NCBI GenBank assembly: GCA_016125185.1
Contig: WGMG01000005.1
Coordinates: 1 to 64,000 of the forward strand
From: Armatimonadota bacterium
GTDB taxonomy: Bacteria > Armatimonadota > Fimbriimonadia > Fimbriimonadales > Fimbriimonadaceae
Direction of reading: 5' to 3'
DNA: 64,000 nucleotides
Shown piece by piece: positions 26,799-38,437 of the stretch. The translations under genes were made by a program, and so were the position numbers. Each line of letters starts with the position of its first letter. The stretch's first letter is position 1. Under the pieces are notes generated by a model. That model had not been told where the DNA came from. It saw only the letters and a list, made by a program, of their open reading frames with translations, and searched no databases.

Positions 26799-28106
26799 AT
26801 GAAATGGCTTCGAACGAGCCTGTACGTCTTGTTTCTTGGTGCCTGCACGGCGCTCGGCGTCGGACTGCACGTCGCCAGCAAGGTCGTCAGCGCCTTCGGA
26901 CCCGACGCCACCCTCAGCAAGATCTTAATCGCGGGCAAGGACCCGCTCAGCTATTTTCCCAACCAAAAGCGCATGACCATCCTGCTCGTTGGGCAGGACT
27001 ACAACCACAACAACAAAGGCTTCGTCTACACCAAGGCCTCCCGCGCCGACACCGTCATGCTCCTGTCGGTCGATTTGGCTAAGAAATCGGTCCGAGCCTG
27101 CTCGATTCCGCGCGACACCTACGTGAAAGCACCGGATGGAAAGACGGGCAAAATCAACGCGACCTTCAGCCGCGGTGGCATCGACCTGCTGAAAGGAACC
27201 ATCAAGGACCTCTTCGGCGTGGAGGTCGATCACTACGTCGTCATCAAGCCGACGGCCGTGCGCGAAATCGTCGACTCGGTCGGCGGCGTCGAGGTAGAAG
27301 CCATCGACGACATGAACTACGACGACAACTGGGGCGGCCTTCACATCCACCTGCCCGCCGGTAAGCAGGTCGTCGACGGCAAGGGAGCCGAGGGCTTCGT
27401 CCGCTTCCGAGAAGTCAACCGATCGAAGATGGACGCCGACGGCCACATCATCCCCCTCCACAACGTCAAGAGCTCGAAGGAGGAAGGTGACCTCCGCCGC
27501 ACCGCCCGCCAACAGCAGATGGTCCACGCCCTCATGCTCGCCGCGAACACGCCGGGGAACATCATGCACGCGGACCAGATCATCGACACCGGCTTCAACC
27601 AAATCGAGACCGATTTGTCCAGGCTTCAGTGCCTAGCCCTCGCCAATATCTTCCGCGGGTCGGCGGGTCAGCAGATGGTCAGCGGCACGCTTCCCGGCGG
27701 CGACAAGAAGCTGAACGGCGTCTACTTCTACGTCCTCGACGACGACCGGGCCCAAGCCACCGTCGATTGGCTGATCAACTACGACGACGAAGCGATCAAG
27801 AAGACGCTGAGGATCGTGGTCACCAACGGCACGAAAACGCCGGGAGCCGCGTCGAAGGTCGCCAAGCTCCTGAACGAGAAGGGCTTTAACGCCACCGTGA
27901 TGGGCAACGCGCCCGCCGCCGCCGCGACCACCGTCGTGTACCAAAAGGCGTCTTACTTTGACATGGCCAAGCAGATTCAGGGCCTGATCGGTTCGACGAA
28001 TATCTCCAAGGCCCCGCCCTCCAGCCCGGCCAACGAGGACATCGCGATCACGATCGGGCAGGACACGGTTCAGGTCGCTGAAGTCCCCGGCCCCTCGCAC
28101 GGCTAA
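26799..28106 (+). CDS. LytR-CpsA-Psr (LCP) family protein with LytR_C domain
   Basis: The protein has about 435 residues. One N-terminal membrane segment (LYVLFLGACTALGVGLHVA) is followed by the LCP domain (about 58-290), with RADTVMLLSVD, CSIPRDTYV and a VRFREVNRSKMD stretch, and then a LytR_C domain (about 330-400, beginning LRIVVTNGTKTPGAA). LCP enzymes attach undecaprenyl-linked polymers to the cell wall or other acceptors. I chose the ATG at 26799 (MKWLRTS) because the frame upstream is made of repeat sequence. The RY pair of the active site is expressed as VRFREV, so the exact arginine set should be compared with the family. Confidence 0.88.
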   Translation: MKWLRTSLYVLFLGACTALGVGLHVASKVVSAFGPDATLSKILIAGKDPLSYFPNQKRMTILLVGQDYNHNNKGFVYTKASRADTVMLLSVDLAKKSVRACSIPRDTYVKAPDGKTGKINATFSRGGIDLLKGTIKDLFGVEVDHYVVIKPTAVREIVDSVGGVEVEAIDDMNYDDNWGGLHIHLPAGKQVVDGKGAEGFVRFREVNRSKMDADGHIIPLHNVKSSKEEGDLRRTARQQQMVHALMLAANTPGNIMHADQIIDTGFNQIETDLSRLQCLALANIFRGSAGQQMVSGTLPGGDKKLNGVYFYVLDDDRAQATVDWLINYDDEAIKKTLRIVVTNGTKTPGAASKVAKLLNEKGFNATVMGNAPAAAATTVVYQKASYFDMAKQIQGLIGSTNISKAPPSSPANEDIAITIGQDTVQVAEVPGPSHG

Positions 28107-28107
28107 G

Positions 28108-28131
28108 CCCACCCCCAAACGGAGGCGGGCA
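28108..28131. terminator. Shared hairpin between convergent genes
   Basis: GCCCACCCCC and GGAGGCGGGC pair with two mismatches around a four-base loop, followed on the plus strand by ATTTTGCGTTT. It lies between the LCP gene and the anti-sigma gene and could end both transcripts. Confidence 0.5.
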
Positions 28132-28144
28132 TTTTGCGTTTACG

Positions 28145-29383
28145 TTACCGACCTTTGGCCGGCGACGCCTTGGCGACGCCTCCCGCGCTCGATGAACGGT
28201 GCACCAGTTGCTCGGCAAACGGGGCGTACAAAACCTTGCCGGGACGGAACGTCGCCCAGCCGACAAACTTCCCGTCGCGATTCCAGGCTCCGATCTTGAC
28301 CGTCGGATTATCCGACGTCCCTTCGGTTCCCTCGACGTAAGCGCGAGTCGTCAGCAGTTGCTCGCCCTGGCGCAGGTTCAGCGTGGACAAATCGAGCCGC
28401 GTGGACAGGTAGGTCGCCCCCGAGACCTGGCAGTTCCGGTTGTCGTTGATATCGCCCTGCGCACCCGTCGTCGTGAAGAGCGCCGAATAGGTTCGATGGT
28501 CGCGAATCAGCGCCTTCAGGCAGATCGAGACTCCGCCCACGTTCTGCACGTCGCCGCCGTCCGCCAACCGCCTTTCAAGTTCGCGCCGAGCCGTCAGATA
28601 GTCGAAGAACGTGATCCCCGGCACCTGTGGTTGCTTGAAAGTCGGCTTGGGGAACGACGCCGGATAGTCGTACACGTCCCGCTCCCACAGCGTCTTGCCG
28701 TGGTCGTAAATCTCCCGTTGGGCGATCAGCTTCGTGTCGGGATCGACCCAAAGCCGGTAGTACCCGTTCGCCAGATCGTAGTAGTCGTAGGAGTGGCCGT
28801 TCAGTTCCACGCCGGTCTTCTTCACCACCGAATGCGTTCGAAAGAACGAGCTGTGCAGAAGCGAGTCGATCGAATCGATTCCCATGTGTCCCGAGTGGTC
28901 CTCGTCGATCGAGCCTCGCGCCGGTAGGCCGTTCAGGGCGTCACCCGAAAAGTAGTTCGAGCTCACGTCGCCGTTCCGCACCAGGGCCACCTGCAGGGTG
29001 CCGTCGGGCGCAAACTGCCGAAAGGTCTCGCTGTCGCCCTGAATGAACAGTTCGGTGACGAGGTACGGCTTGGCCTGACCGCCGAACAAGAACGACTTTT
29101 GGTACTTGGCCTGGCGGAAGTTCTGCGCGTTGGCGATGGCCTGAAGCTCACCCGCGTAGGCTTTGCCCGACGAGAGCGAGAACGCCAATGCGACCGCGCC
29201 GATCCCGACCGCGGGACCCAATCGAAGGAGCCATTTTCGACTGGTCGAGCCCTTGATTGTCGGCGTCGCCTGCATGGCCAAAATCGCGTCCCCCAGCCCG
29301 TGGACCGAGGAGGCTGGCTCACGCAACGCCTGAAGTTCGCGATCGATGAGTTCGTCGCTAGTGTGTCGTGTGTGGATGTGCAT
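28145..29383 (-). CDS. Probable anti-sigma factor/regulatory membrane protein
   Basis: The protein has 412 residues. A cytosolic N-terminus of about 48 residues (HTSDELIDRELQALRE) precedes one membrane segment (about 53-72, LGPAVGIGAVALAFSLSSG). The large outer part has beta-rich segments, such as HSYDYYDLANGYYRLWVDPDTK, resembling the MucB/RseB or LolA-like fold. The start overlaps the end of the ECF sigma gene by 26 bp, so the two are translationally coupled, as is normal for a sigma and its anti-sigma. No zinc-binding HxxxCxxC is present, so it is not a ZAS anti-sigma. Confidence 0.65.
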   Translation of the reverse strand: MHIHTRHTSDELIDRELQALREPASSVHGLGDAILAMQATPTIKGSTSRKWLLRLGPAVGIGAVALAFSLSSGKAYAGELQAIANAQNFRQAKYQKSFLFGGQAKPYLVTELFIQGDSETFRQFAPDGTLQVALVRNGDVSSNYFSGDALNGLPARGSIDEDHSGHMGIDSIDSLLHSSFFRTHSVVKKTGVELNGHSYDYYDLANGYYRLWVDPDTKLIAQREIYDHGKTLWERDVYDYPASFPKPTFKQPQVPGITFFDYLTARRELERRLADGGDVQNVGGVSICLKALIRDHRTYSALFTTTGAQGDINDNRNCQVSGATYLSTRLDLSTLNLRQGEQLLTTRAYVEGTEGTSDNPTVKIGAWNRDGKFVGWATFRPGKVLYAPFAEQLVHRSSSAGGVAKASPAKGR

Positions 29384-29906
29384 CTCTAATAACCTCTGGT
29401 CCTCCTTCCAACTGTCGTCGCAGGTACTGGCGGGCGTAGTGGACGCGCGCCTTGGCCGTTCCGACGGGGACGCCCAACACTTGGGCCGTTTCGCTCATCG
29501 AGAGCTGTTCGACTTCGAACAGGACGAACGCCTCGCGCTGCTTCTCCTCCATGCCGCGCATGGCGTTCAACAGCACATGCCCGGTCTCGAAGGCCGCAAT
29601 ACCGCCGTCGTTTGACGAGCGGTCGTGATCGACCAACGGAAGCGTGGTTCGCTTTCGCCGCCACTGGCGGTAGTGGTTCAGCGCGATTCGGTGAATCCAG
29701 GTTCGCAGGCTCGAACGCCCTCGATAGGTGTGAATCTTTTGACGAGCGGTCAGAAAAGTTTCTTGGGCGATGTCCTCCGCGTCCTCTTGGCGACCCGCAA
29801 GCCGCACGGCGAGGCGAAGCACGGCGGGATAATGGCCGCGGGCAAATTCCTCAGCCGCGGCCAAGTCGCCTTCGCAGATCCTTTTCGCCAGTTCCTTATC
29901 GGTCAT
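29358..29906 (-). CDS. ECF-type RNA polymerase sigma factor
   Basis: The protein has 182 residues. Region 2 (about 22-88) shows GRQEDAEDIAQETFLTARQK and RTWIHRIALNHYRQWRRK. Region 4 (about 118-170) shows MRGMEEKQREAFVLFEVEQL and the helix-turn-helix MSETAQVLGVPVGTAKARVH. It directs polymerase to a small regulon and is probably held by the protein encoded downstream. The start ATG is at 29906. It is divergent from the SARP gene with 158 bp between them. Confidence 0.93.
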   Translation of the reverse strand: MTDKELAKRICEGDLAAAEEFARGHYPAVLRLAVRLAGRQEDAEDIAQETFLTARQKIHTYRGRSSLRTWIHRIALNHYRQWRRKRTTLPLVDHDRSSNDGGIAAFETGHVLLNAMRGMEEKQREAFVLFEVEQLSMSETAQVLGVPVGTAKARVHYARQYLRRQLEGGPEVIRDAHPHTTH

Positions 29907-30064
29907 CTCGTCGATTCCTGTTCTCTTTGGAAGAAAGAACGGAAGGTTAGATGCATGATGGACGCAAACGGTTGGAAACGTTTTGGATTTCTCGCCAAAG
30001 CCAAGATTCCCGATAATGGCTGGGTAGCCCCTTTCGGCTCTGGCCCGCCCGTATAATTTTTGTT

Positions 30065-33000
30065 ATGAGGTCCATTTGGCGAATCGAAATGTTCGGCAGG
30101 CTCCAAGCCGAGTCCGAACATTTGACGATCAGCCGCTTCCGCACACGCCGAGTCGGCCTCCTCCTTGCCTACCTCGCTTATTATCCCAAGCGCCGACATT
30201 CGCGCGAAGAGCTCGCCGACATGCTCTGGCCCGACGGCGAAGTGGAAGCATCCCAAAGAAATCTTCGGCAAGCGCTTTCGTCGCTTCGCCATCATTTGGA
30301 ACCCCCTCCGATTCCAGCCGGCGCCATCATCGTTGCCAAGCAGGGGCTCGTCTCGTTCGACTCCGAACTTATTTCTACCGATGTCGCCGAGTTCAACCAC
30401 CTGATCGAAGCCGCCGAGGCCACCCCTTCCAACACAGAAAGGCTCGTGAAGCTATCGCGCGCCATCGACCTCTACCGGGGCGACTTTCTGCCCGGATATT
30501 ACGAAGACTGGGTTCAGCGCGAACGCCTTCACCTGGAGGATCAGTTTGTCTCCGCGCTTCAATCCCTGGTCCAGGCGTTGACCACCGAAGGCAAGAACGA
30601 AGAAGCGATTCGCTATGTCCGGCTCGCCCTCGCCAAAGACCACTTGCGTGAGGACTTCCACGCCTCGCTCATGCGCCTTTATTTGGCCTGCGGGCGACCC
30701 CACAGCGCTCTGCAGCACTTCCGCGAACTACGCGAAACCCTCGCCGAGGAGTTAAACGAAGAGCCCGGTGCAACCATCTCCGAACTCGCCAGCAAGGCTG
30801 AGCGGGAAGCCGGGGGCCAGTGGAATCCCTTACCGACGAATCAATCGGCATCCAACGATGAAGCCGACGCCGCGCCCGTTAGCGACTCAGAACCTATCGC
30901 TTCAAATCTTCCCATCCAGTTGACGCGGTTCTTCGGGCGCGGCAGCGAGCGAACGCAGATCGCAAAGACGCTCTCTGACCACCGCTCCCGCTTGGTGACG
31001 TTGATCGGCACGGCCGGGTCGGGGAAAACTCGACTTTCCATCGAAGTCGGGCGGGATATGGCCCAGATTCATGGCTGGAATGTCTGGTTCGTTCCCCTCG
31101 CCGACGTCTCCGACGGCAGCATGGCGCACCATGTCCTTTCCGAGTCGCTGCGGCTCCAAGCCGAACCCGGCAGCGATCCGATTGAAGTGCTCAATGGCTC
31201 TCTGTCCGGCGTCAAGAACCTTATCATTCTCGACAATTTGGAACATCTGGTCGATAGTGTGGCGCCATTTGTCGACTCCCTCCTCCGAAAGGTCCCTCAG
31301 CTTTCCATCCTTACGACGTCCCGTCAAGCGCTGAAGCTCGCGGGCGAGCACGAAATCGACCTCGCGACTCTGCCTATTCCCGATCCCGACCAGATTGGCG
31401 AAAACGACCTTCGCGAACTATCCACCGTCCCGAGCATCCAGCTTTTCCTCGATCGTGCTCAGGCCATCGTCCCTGATTTTCAGATCACACGCCATAATGC
31501 CCGTTCGATCGCTTCTATCTGCATTCAACTCGATGGCCTGCCCCTCGCGCTTGAGTTTGCGGCCGGCATATCCAACTCCTTCACGCCCGCCCAAATCCTC
31601 CAAAATCTGGAAAGTAGGCTCGAAATCCTCCGTAATCGAAGGCGTGATATCCCCAACCGCCACCGCACGCTCCGCGCCGCCATCGACTATAGCTACGATC
31701 TTCTAACCCCCGAACTCAAGCGTTTCTTTGCTCACTTGTCGGTTTTTCGAGGCGGGTTTACCATCGAAGCCGCCGCCAAAGTCTGCCTTCCCTGCTCCTG
31801 CGCATTCGACGGCCCTTGCGGAGAAAAGGGTGCCACAGAAGAATGCCTGGGCATGATCCTCGATCTCCGCGAGCGCTCCCTTTTGCGCATGGATGCGTCC
31901 AACGATGAATCCGCCCCGGCCAGATTTCGCCTGTTAGAGTCGTTCCGAGAATACGGCATAGGTCTGATCGAGGCCGCGGATTTCGATCCCTTGCGACAGC
32001 GACACGCCGAGTACTATCTCAATCTTCCGGCCACTCCAAATGTTTCGAGCGTCGACGAGGTGTCATGGGACCGTGACAATCGTCTCGCCGCCCTTCGTAC
32101 TTTCGAAAAGTCTGGCCGCATCTCTGAATGCGTCCGAATCCTCTATACGTTGCGCGGTTATAGCCAAGCCGGACGTCCCACCATTCTCGCCCTCTGCAAA
32201 TCGCCCGACTTCGACTCCTTCCCTCCGATGGACCAGATCATGCTGCTACGTCTGATGGCCGACGCCCAGCTCTACCCTTCCGAGTTCGAGGAGTCCTATG
32301 CCGTCTCCATGCGCGGGCTTGAGATTGCTCGAAAGCATGGACTGGAGGATCAAGAAGCCATTTGCCATCGATCGGTCGCCGCTGCCGCCGTTCATCTTGG
32401 GAGGTTGGATGAAGCCATCGCCCACGACGAGCATTTCCTTGCCTATGGGCTGAAGGCCCAAAATCCGCTCATCCTTGAGTCCGCCTACAGCGCCCTCGGA
32501 ACCAACCACTGGACCGCCGGCGATCTCCACGGTGCCTTGGAAGTGTTTTGCCAGGGTATGGCCGTCTCGAAATTCGCTCATGACGGAGAGCCCATGTGGC
32601 CCCTCCTCTACAACCTCGCGCGAGTTCACCTCGACCTTGGAAACCTTGACGACGGGCTTCAATTGGCCAGTGACGGACTGCGCCAGACGCAACGTCGCAA
32701 CGAGGAGTTCGGCATCTCGATGTTCCTCGCTCTGATTGCCCGCCACCAGCTAAAGCGAGGAAGCTTTCATGCGGCGCTTGCCACCAATCGGGAGGTTCTC
32801 ACCAAACGACGAAAGATCGGCTTCCGATACTGGACGCTCTGTGCTTTGCAAACCCACGCCGCCGTCCTCGCCGCTCTCGACCGCTTTACCGAAAGCGCAA
32901 CCCTTCTTGCGGCCTCCCGAGACACCCTCAAACTCCGTCGAAAAATCGACGATGACGAATACGCTGCGACGATCGAAAGGGTGAAGAAGGCGCTGCCGCT

Positions 33001-33082
33001 ACCCGACTTCGAGGAGGCTTGGGCGAGAGGCATCGCGATTCCGCTCGAAGACGCCTACCGGCTTGCTGTCGCCACAAAATAA
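30065..33082 (+). CDS. SARP/BTAD-type transcription factor with STAND ATPase and TPR repeats
   Basis: The protein has 1005 residues. The N-terminal OmpR-like DNA-binding domain (about 1-95; HSREELADMLWPDGEVEASQ) is followed by BTAD (about 97-240; YRGDFLPGYYEDWVQRERL). An AfsR-like ATPase follows with Walker A GTAGSGKT (315-322), a Walker B-like LIILDNLEHLVDS, and a GLPLALEFAA motif. A winged-helix-like and TPR-rich C-terminus (about 640-1000) completes it. In Streptomyces, AfsR-like proteins activate secondary metabolism; the target here is unknown. A C-x-C-rich stretch (CLPCSCAFDGPCGE, about 575-588) in the middle is unusual and could bind metal. Confidence 0.9.
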   Translation: MRSIWRIEMFGRLQAESEHLTISRFRTRRVGLLLAYLAYYPKRRHSREELADMLWPDGEVEASQRNLRQALSSLRHHLEPPPIPAGAIIVAKQGLVSFDSELISTDVAEFNHLIEAAEATPSNTERLVKLSRAIDLYRGDFLPGYYEDWVQRERLHLEDQFVSALQSLVQALTTEGKNEEAIRYVRLALAKDHLREDFHASLMRLYLACGRPHSALQHFRELRETLAEELNEEPGATISELASKAEREAGGQWNPLPTNQSASNDEADAAPVSDSEPIASNLPIQLTRFFGRGSERTQIAKTLSDHRSRLVTLIGTAGSGKTRLSIEVGRDMAQIHGWNVWFVPLADVSDGSMAHHVLSESLRLQAEPGSDPIEVLNGSLSGVKNLIILDNLEHLVDSVAPFVDSLLRKVPQLSILTTSRQALKLAGEHEIDLATLPIPDPDQIGENDLRELSTVPSIQLFLDRAQAIVPDFQITRHNARSIASICIQLDGLPLALEFAAGISNSFTPAQILQNLESRLEILRNRRRDIPNRHRTLRAAIDYSYDLLTPELKRFFAHLSVFRGGFTIEAAAKVCLPCSCAFDGPCGEKGATEECLGMILDLRERSLLRMDASNDESAPARFRLLESFREYGIGLIEAADFDPLRQRHAEYYLNLPATPNVSSVDEVSWDRDNRLAALRTFEKSGRISECVRILYTLRGYSQAGRPTILALCKSPDFDSFPPMDQIMLLRLMADAQLYPSEFEESYAVSMRGLEIARKHGLEDQEAICHRSVAAAAVHLGRLDEAIAHDEHFLAYGLKAQNPLILESAYSALGTNHWTAGDLHGALEVFCQGMAVSKFAHDGEPMWPLLYNLARVHLDLGNLDDGLQLASDGLRQTQRRNEEFGISMFLALIARHQLKRGSFHAALATNREVLTKRRKIGFRYWTLCALQTHAAVLAALDRFTESATLLAASRDTLKLRRKIDDDEYAATIERVKKALPLPDFEEAWARGIAIPLEDAYRLAVATK

Positions 33083-33257
33083 CCTCAAAGAAGAGCCGAA
33101 ACGCCCAATTCTTGCGGAATAAGTGGGCGTTCTAGACCAATTCAAGCGAAAATCATTCTTGTTTTCACATTGTTTACGTTTTGTTGATATCGGCTGAGCA
33201 TCATGCTCTTAAATCGCCCACCAGCGATCTGACTGTTAAGAGACTCGGAGAAATTAT

Positions 33258-34091
33258 ATGGACAGAAATCATTTGCGGACGAGAGGCTTCACGCTGATCG
33301 AACTGCTCGTCGTGATCGCCATCATTGCGATCCTGGCGGCAATCCTCTTCCCCGTCTTCGCCCAAGCCAAGGCTGCAGCCAAGAAAGCGGTCTGCCTAAG
33401 CGAAGTCAAGCAGATTGCCATGGCCCACCTGCTCTATGTCAGCGACTACGACGACATGGCTTGCTTTTCCGTCAACATCCTCGCCACCGACACCGAATTC
33501 CACCTCCAGGACTGGTATGTCGATGCCTACTACACCCTTCCCAACTTCGACGGCCCGTTCTTTAGCTCTCAAAATGGGCTTCTGTACCCCTACATGAAGA
33601 ATCAGCAGATTTATGGCTGCCCGGACGCTACCGGCTATCTTGCCAACGCGGGAGTCGCTCCCGAATATCCCAACGGGCACGGCGTCAACGCCAACGTAAT
33701 GGTTTTTGAGCTTACGGGCTGGGGATACCCGCCAAGCCCTTCCGTGAGCATGACGTCGGTCGTCGCCCCCGCCGAAACCATCCTAGTCGCCGACGCGGTT
33801 GCGGTTAACACCTCGGCCCCGATCCTCACCTACCAAACGTGGATTCAAAACCCGTCGGAAGTGGGACCACAAACGTGGGGACTGCACAACAAACAGGCCA
33901 ACGTTTCGTGGGTCGATGGCCACGCCAAAAGCATGCCCGTCACCGTCAGTAATCGCTTATCGGACTACTTCAACAACTCCACATTGATGAAGAACTGCCA
34001 ACAGTACAATGTCGGCTCCATCATCAACCCGAAGTACCCGCTTGGAGACCCGTGGATGGACTATTACTATGCCATCGACAAGCCGAACTAA
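33258..34091 (+). CDS. DUF1559-type pseudopilin-like protein
   Basis: The protein has 277 residues. A prepilin leader with cleavage after Gly ([10 protein letters not shown]) continues into the hydrophobic helix [19 protein letters not shown]. The C-terminal part has [17 protein letters not shown], the H-x-G type motif usual in DUF1559 proteins (often printed VxFxDGHA). These proteins are processed by prepilin peptidase and are multiplied in Armatimonadota and Planctomycetes. The ribosome binding site GGAG lies seven bases before the ATG. A small lipoprotein gene starts one base after the stop. A paralogue is at 61834. Confidence 0.92.
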   Translation: MDRNHLRTRGFTLIELLVVIAIIAILAAILFPVFAQAKAAAKKAVCLSEVKQIAMAHLLYVSDYDDMACFSVNILATDTEFHLQDWYVDAYYTLPNFDGPFFSSQNGLLYPYMKNQQIYGCPDATGYLANAGVAPEYPNGHGVNANVMVFELTGWGYPPSPSVSMTSVVAPAETILVADAVAVNTSAPILTYQTWIQNPSEVGPQTWGLHNKQANVSWVDGHAKSMPVTVSNRLSDYFNNSTLMKNCQQYNVGSIINPKYPLGDPWMDYYYAIDKPN

Positions 34092-34092
34092 G

Positions 34093-34341
34093 ATGGCGAA
34101 TCGACTAACCATCTTCCTGATTGGGTGCGCGTTGGTGGTCGTCGGCTGTAAGTCGGCACCGCCAGCGGGTCCGTCTGCGGCAGACGTTGAAGAAGGCAAG
34201 AAGGCAAAGGCCGATATGTCTTCAAAGCTGGAATCCATGCCTCCAGACAAGCGAGCCGAATACATCCGACAACACCCAGACGAAGTCAATAAGATTCTGA
34301 AGGGATCGGGAATCGGTCTCGGCGGTCCCCGCCGAAACTAG
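34093..34341 (+). CDS. Small lipoprotein (82 residues)
   Basis: ATG at 34093 is the second base after the pseudopilin stop, so the two form an operon. The signal MANRLTIFLIGCALVVVGC has a lipobox-like VVGC with Cys at residue 19. The mature part is charged and contains PPDKRAEYIRQHPDEVNKIL, followed by a glycine-rich end GSGIGLGGPRR. Its position suggests it works with the pseudopilin at the cell surface. A similar small lipoprotein after a DUF1559 gene is a recurring arrangement as far as I recall, but I cannot check it here. Confidence 0.8.
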   Translation: MANRLTIFLIGCALVVVGCKSAPPAGPSAADVEEGKKAKADMSSKLESMPPDKRAEYIRQHPDEVNKILKGSGIGLGGPRRN

Positions 34342-34348
34342 CGCAGCC

Positions 34349-36063
<1,715 letters not shown>

Positions 36064-36086
36064 CTAACGTCCGATCTTGAGAAGCC

Positions 36087-36184
36087 AAATTGTACAAAAG
36101 TCCGTGGCCTCGATGTGATGGAAATGGCCAATTGACTCTGCTGTGGTAAATTGTACGAGCCAATACCTCTCTGTCGCTTGTACG
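36087..36184. promoter_or_regulatory. Repeated AAATTGTAC sites between AKR and AraC genes
   Basis: AAATTGTAC occurs at 36087-36095 and 36148-36156, and CTTGTAC at 36178-36184, in the 225-bp divergent spacer. Repeats spaced by about 61 bp in front of an AraC gene suggest binding sites for that regulator. Confidence 0.35.
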
Positions 36185-36246
36185 TTTTTCCAGGAGTCTT
36201 GGAAGAAACTCCACAAGTGCTTGAGACCGGCCTTCGAGGCGTCAAG

Positions 36247-37164
36247 ATGAAGGAAATGAACGAACTCCGAGACCAGACGAACCGAGAAGAATTCGTCGAG
36301 CGGCTGGCCCGCATGATGACCGCCGACGGCGTCGAAGAACCCCAGCCGGGCCTCCGTCTTGCCCGAGCCTCCAAGCCCACCGACCGCACGTTTGGCGTCT
36401 CGCGACCGTCCGTCTGCGTCATCGCTCAAGGCGCAAAGGAGATCTTTCTGGGCGACATCCGATACCGGTACGACGCCGAGCACTACATGATCGCCTCGCT
36501 GGAGATGCCCGTCACCGGTTGCGTCATCGAAGCGTCGCCGGATCGCCCTTACCTCTCCGTCCGCCTCGAACTCGACCCGGCACTCATCGGCTCGGTGATG
36601 ATCGAATCCGGGCTCCCGTCGCCCAGCAATCCCGGCGACGCGCGGGCGGTTTTTGTGAGTCGTTTGGAGTCGGATTTGCTGGATGCGATGGTCCGGCTGG
36701 TGCGCCTGCTAGATAAGCCCGCCGAAGCTGCCGTCCTTCTGCCGCTCGTCAAACGGGAGATCGCGTTTCGACTCCTGATGGGTCCGCAAGGTGAGCGTCT
36801 GCGGCACCTGCCGATGCTCGGCGGGCATTCGCACCGCATCGCCAAGGCCGTCGACCGTCTGCGCCGCGATTTCGATCAGTCCGTCAGCATGGAAGGTCTC
36901 GCCCAGGATTTGGGCATGAGCACATCGGCTTTTCACCATCATTTTAAGACGGTGATGTCGATGAGCCCCCTGCAATTCCAGAAACTGCTCCGGCTCCAGC
37001 AGGCCCGCCAGCTCATGCTCGGCGAAAGCCTTGACGCCGCCAGCGCGGGGTACCGGGTCGGCTACGACGACCCGTCGCACTTCAGCCGAGACTATAAACG
37101 CCACTTCGGCGACGCGCCGATGCGCGACGTCGAACGCCTGCGCCAACTCGCGGTCGCCGACTAG
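36247..37164 (+). CDS. AraC family transcriptional regulator
   Basis: The protein has about 305 residues. The N-terminal part (RPSVCVIAQGAKEIFLGD, YMIASLEMPVTGCV) matches the AraC_N domain often paired with aldo/keto reductases. The C-terminal double helix-turn-helix contains MEGLAQDLGMSTSAFHHHFK and VGYDDPSHFSRDYKRHFG. I chose the ATG at 36247 (MKEMNEL) with GAGG upstream rather than the frame start at 36151, whose extra 32 residues are not conserved in style. It most likely senses a small molecule and controls the divergent reductase. Confidence 0.9.
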   Translation: MKEMNELRDQTNREEFVERLARMMTADGVEEPQPGLRLARASKPTDRTFGVSRPSVCVIAQGAKEIFLGDIRYRYDAEHYMIASLEMPVTGCVIEASPDRPYLSVRLELDPALIGSVMIESGLPSPSNPGDARAVFVSRLESDLLDAMVRLVRLLDKPAEAAVLLPLVKREIAFRLLMGPQGERLRHLPMLGGHSHRIAKAVDRLRRDFDQSVSMEGLAQDLGMSTSAFHHHFKTVMSMSPLQFQKLLRLQQARQLMLGESLDAASAGYRVGYDDPSHFSRDYKRHFGDAPMRDVERLRQLAVAD

Positions 37165-38437
37165 GACATCAGCCGCAAGTCTTCGTAAAACGAGGCTATC
37201 CCTTGGCGAAGGCAAATGGAGAATAGCGACATCGGGACGGTGGCGAGGATTCGTCGATGGTCAAAGGGGGTCAGCCCCCTGGGAGGGTGGGCATCTTGCC
37301 CACCAAAGCGAAATCGTGTCCTTGAAGACGAGGCTGTCGCCTATCCCCCGGTTCACGATGTTCACCGGCCCCTTCCTCAAGGGGCATCTTGGCTGGTCAG
37401 CACGATTTAGGTTGATGCACCGACTCGACCTCAATCTCCGAATAACCACGCTACTCCCAGGTAGGGTCCGCAATGAATACTGCCACAAAGGCAGGATTCA
37501 TGTGGAGTGGCTGAACGCAGTGAAGCCGTAGGGAGGATTCGTGGATGGTCAAAGGAGGTCAGCCCCCTGGGAGGGTGGGCATCTTGCCCACCAAAGCGAA
37601 ATCGTGGCACTGGTAAAGGCGTCTGCTTGTCCGCCGAAGTCCGAGGGACGAGGACGAAGGAGGGCGAAGCTGGGATTTACCAGTGTTGGTTGGTGAACAT
37701 TCAGCCTCCTCCCCTCCGGTTTGCTTCGCGCACCGGCTCCCCCCAGGGAGCAGCGTGGTTACTAGGCTTGAAGTGAGTTGATACCAATTCGCCGTTTTGT
37801 AAAAGTCCGTGTTTGATAGTGCACCGACTCGACCTCAATCTCCGAATATCCACGCTACTCCCAGGTAGGGTCCGCAATGAATCCTGCCATAAAGGCAGGA
37901 TTACAAGCCTTGTCCTCGCAGGACAAGGCTATCCCTTGGCGAAGGGATCGGTGAGAGAATCAAACCGAGGGATAGACGACAAACTGCAACGAATACCCCT
38001 CATTGGCGTATCGCGGTTAGTACGCGTCAGAGATGACGGGACGGCTCCATCGAAAAGAGACTTTTTTCCCCATACCGATGTCGCTACGCTCCACCTCATG
38101 CAAACGTGCCTCTGTGGACCTTTGCACAAGGGCTCTTCCTTCGGCGGGATCTAAGGAGTTCGCTTCGCTTACCGTCTCCTCCGTGGAGCAGCGTGGTTAG
38201 TCGGCTCGTCCGAAGCTTTTTCACCTATCCCCCGGTTCAATCCTCGTTCCTCGGATTTCACCGGCCCCTTCTTCAAGGGGCATCTTTGGGTTGCCGTCAA
38301 AATCAGAGGCCGTTGTGGTTCGTACTCTCAACTTCAATTCCTAAGTAGCCACGCTACTCCAAGGGAAATCGCGCTTCCAATCGTGCCACAAGGGCCGTCG
38401 TGATTACTCGGCGTGACTCAGGTTGATACCAACTCGC
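37165..38437. repeat. Gene-free mosaic repeat block 7
   Basis: No gene is supported in 1.27 kb. Visible parts: two copies of AGGTCAGCCCCCTGGGAGGG / GGGCATCTTGCCCACCAAAG (about 37263-37310 and 37555-37606), reversed stem-loop elements (37332-37388 and 38224-38285), CTATCCCTTGGCGAAGGGAT...CCGAGGGATAG (37928-37975), a complete inverted-end unit with the common core (37705-37890), and GCAGGATT hairpins (37480-37503 and 37880-37903). Neighbouring copies are close relatives, for example 37255-37310 and 37550-37606. Confidence 0.85.

Noticed and set aside
33100-33131. Hairpin AACGCCCA/TGGGCGTT after the SARP gene as terminator
   Set aside because: The loop is 16 bases and no U tract follows; too weak to list.
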